Assembly (NCBI RefSeq): GCF_009870125.1
Contig: NC_046683.1
Location: forward strand, 10,602,001-10,666,000
Reading direction: 5' to 3'
Origin: Drosophila pseudoobscura
Lineage: Eukaryota > Arthropoda > Insecta > Diptera > Drosophilidae
Length of the DNA: 64,000 nt
Made by a program: the position numbers and the translations under genes. The notes below the pieces were generated by a model, which saw nothing but the letters and a program-made list of their open reading frames with translations, was not told the origin of the DNA and ran no database searches. Of this stretch, positions 62,423-64,000 are shown piece after piece. How positions within the stretch are numbered: position 1 is the stretch's first letter; each line of letters starts with the position of its first letter.

Positions 62423-62428
62423 AATAAA
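62423..62428 (+). terminator. Nup205: Nup205 polyadenylation signal AATAAA
   Basis: Canonical AATAAA 83 bp after the stop codon, implying a short 3' UTR. An 18-C homopolymer lies between them at about 62,354-62,371. Confidence 0.7.
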
Positions 62429-63688
62429 AAGATTTATTTACTGTAAGAACAACCTTAACAGTCGAATCGCTATTTACGCGTTAATTTGTTGGACTTAAAA
62501 CCCACCCTTCACGTACTCGTTGCTTCCAGGACTCTGGCACATGGCTGATTATGTGTTTCGTCTCATAGATTGACTCCAGACAGGAGTCACGTGGTGCTGT
62601 CGTTTACGTACGCTTACGCATTCTGCCCTGCATCCGATTCCCACCACATTCAGGCTTTCCGTGGTATCTGTAGGATTTACGCATCCTTAAAAAATTCCTT
62701 ACCTCCCTTACTCCCTCTGCCTGCCACCTCTTTGCCCGCTATTGCTGGAGGAAGGACAACAGTGCTTCCCTCTCTCTGGTATTGCGTTCGATTGGCAGCA
62801 CTGTTGACTGTAACGGTTAATTTGATAATTTTTGGTGGAGGAGGGGTTTTTTTGCCGGATATGTTTCCCCCGAAAAAAGGGGACAAGGACAGGGGATACA
62901 GTCGAACTTCCACATAGCGAACAAGTGGACATATTTGTGGTAATATTTTAAATACAGTTTAGGTGTTTGGCTAAATTTGGCCAAAGTTACGATTATTGTT
63001 TAAACAACCCGCCAAATGTTTGGTATTATATTTCGATAATTACCAGCGATAAATATGGCAGCACGTAATTAATTGTGCTGTATTGTGTGTTGTCTGTTGA
63101 TCCTGGGGCGTTTTCGATTTAATTTCATTTAAGTTTTATGACGGCGTTTATATAATATTTATATATTTTATAAGCTAACGGTATATATACATTTCCTGGT
63201 ATTTTCTAGTACCTTTCAGTATTGTTAAGACGCGTTTTGACTCCCCTCTTGCCGAATGCCATAATGTAGAAATTGTATATAAATACCATTAAGAGCCATG
63301 TCCAAGGCCACATCTAATACTAATTCGTGATCAGCATCAAATTCCTGATCGTTTGCTATCAAAACCTCAATTTTTCAAAAATGTCGGAAAAGAGCAAGTC
63401 CAATGTGGAAATCGGAGGTTTTTCACACTGGCGCTTCCATACAGCTTGTATAAAAAAAACGGCTAAAATTTTTGAAACGTACATATTTCCCCTTTAGGAA
63501 ATGTAGTTAAGATGTATCAAATGTGTAGTTGTGCTGTAGTTACCATGTAAAGAACTTAAGTTAGTTTTAATTGTTGTTGACCGTTTTTGGTTAAATCTTA
63601 TTTAACAAACAATCCAATAAAGATGAGAGCTTAAAGATAACCAATCTTGTAGGAAATTAATTCATCAATCGGATAAAATTATAAGTTG

Positions 63689-63763
63689 AGAGCTGAGGGT
63701 CCTGGCTAGCTAGTAATATTAAACCGAATATCAAGATCGAGGAATATGATGCAACTTGAACAG
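63689..63763 (+). repeat. Promoter-proximal module, copy 2
   Basis: Partner of 54,985-55,060 in the same orientation, ending about 120 bp before the ATG of the next gene. Identity is roughly three-quarters by eye. Confidence 0.8.
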
Positions 63764-63790
63764 TTTATTTACAGTGTTGTGGTGCTGCCA

Positions 63791-63810
63791 AGCAACAGGG
63801 AGCTGTTGCT
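63791..63810. promoter_or_regulatory. Inverted repeat in the 5' region of the last gene
   Basis: AGCAACAG, four bases, then CTGTTGCT: a perfect 8-bp palindrome arm 73 bp before the ATG. It could be a protein-binding site or a 5' UTR hairpin. Confidence 0.35.
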
Positions 63811-63882
63811 CCCGGCGTGTTTTGGATTTAATTTGAGGTTTAACCGTGCTCCTGTTATATTTTCCAAAAAGTTGAAAGAACC

Positions 63883-63991
63883 ATGAACGATTTAGGTTTA
63901 CGCGTGACCGCAATCAAGTTGTGCTCCCATCCCAAGCGTTTCGCGGAGTTGCGCGACGCCCTCGTGCCGGTGCCCAACAAGTGGAAGGCAT
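63883..63991 (+). CDS. First coding exon of an unrecognised gene (truncated by window end)
   Basis: ATG at 63,883 in good context (ACCATG) opens 36 codons plus one base before a strong donor, GTGAGT, at 63,992. The peptide starts MNDLGLRVTAIKLCSHPKRF and ends PVPNKWKA. Codon use is GC-rich at third positions, as in the neighbouring Nup205 exons, and the sequence looks like a globular, conserved N-terminus without a signal peptide. I cannot name the family. The rest of the gene lies beyond 64,000. Confidence 0.7.
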
Positions 63992-64000
63992 GTGAGTAGC

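Larger units (their letters stand above)
62440..63882. other. Spacer between Nup205 and the next gene
   Basis: No firm gene. It holds GGTATT-type motif-6-like remnants near 63,020 and 63,180-63,220, a TATATAAATA box at about 63,275, a 38-codon frame at 63,381-63,497, the second copy of the promoter-proximal module, and a perfect 8-bp inverted repeat at 63,791-63,810. Confidence 0.55.

Overview
The window is animal nuclear DNA from a Drosophila, most likely a member of the obscura group (pseudoobscura, miranda or subobscura type). The evidence is two recognisable fly genes with spliced, gap-free reading frames, very frequent (CA)n and (GA)n microsatellites, and scattered fragments of a DINE/SGM-type repeat carrying the GGGTATA and CTAGCC motifs of fly genomes. 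The two genes lie on Muller element A (the X) in D. melanogaster, so this is probably X-linked. There are no tRNA, rRNA, CRISPR or prokaryotic features.

Layout. Positions 1-18,186 are gene-poor and microsatellite-dense. At 18,187-20,622 there is a long intronless reading frame (811 codons) for a low-complexity protein I do not recognise; it is the best candidate for a poorly described or lineage-restricted gene. Positions 20,623-31,500 are again gene-poor and hold DINE-like fragments, a diverged 258-bp-period tandem duplication and many simple repeats. A possible tiny two-exon gene (64 aa, 61-bp intron) sits at 31,564-31,819. From about 32,400 to 35,562 is AT-rich sequence that is probably the long 3' UTR of pico.

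pico (MRL family: RIAM/lamellipodin/Mig-10) is on the minus strand, with coding exons at 52,944-52,825, 39,258-38,094 and 38,024-35,563 (1,248 aa) and an intron of about 13.6 kb. Nup205 is on the plus strand, with 11 coding exons from 55,258 to 62,340 (2,091 aa). The two genes are divergent, with about 2.3 kb between their start codons. The Nup205 promoter has a DRE and an array of Ohler motif-6-like sites. After a 1.5-kb spacer, the first coding exon of another plus-strand gene begins at 63,883 and is cut off by the window end.

Functionally the main genes are independent housekeeping-type genes: pico is a membrane-recruited adaptor linking Ras-like GTPases to Ena/VASP actin assembly, and Nup205 is a scaffold nucleoporin of the inner ring. 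I see no operon-like or novel multigene system. The most interesting items are the orphan reading frame, the possible micro-gene, and a 75-bp module shared by the upstream regions of Nup205 and the next gene.
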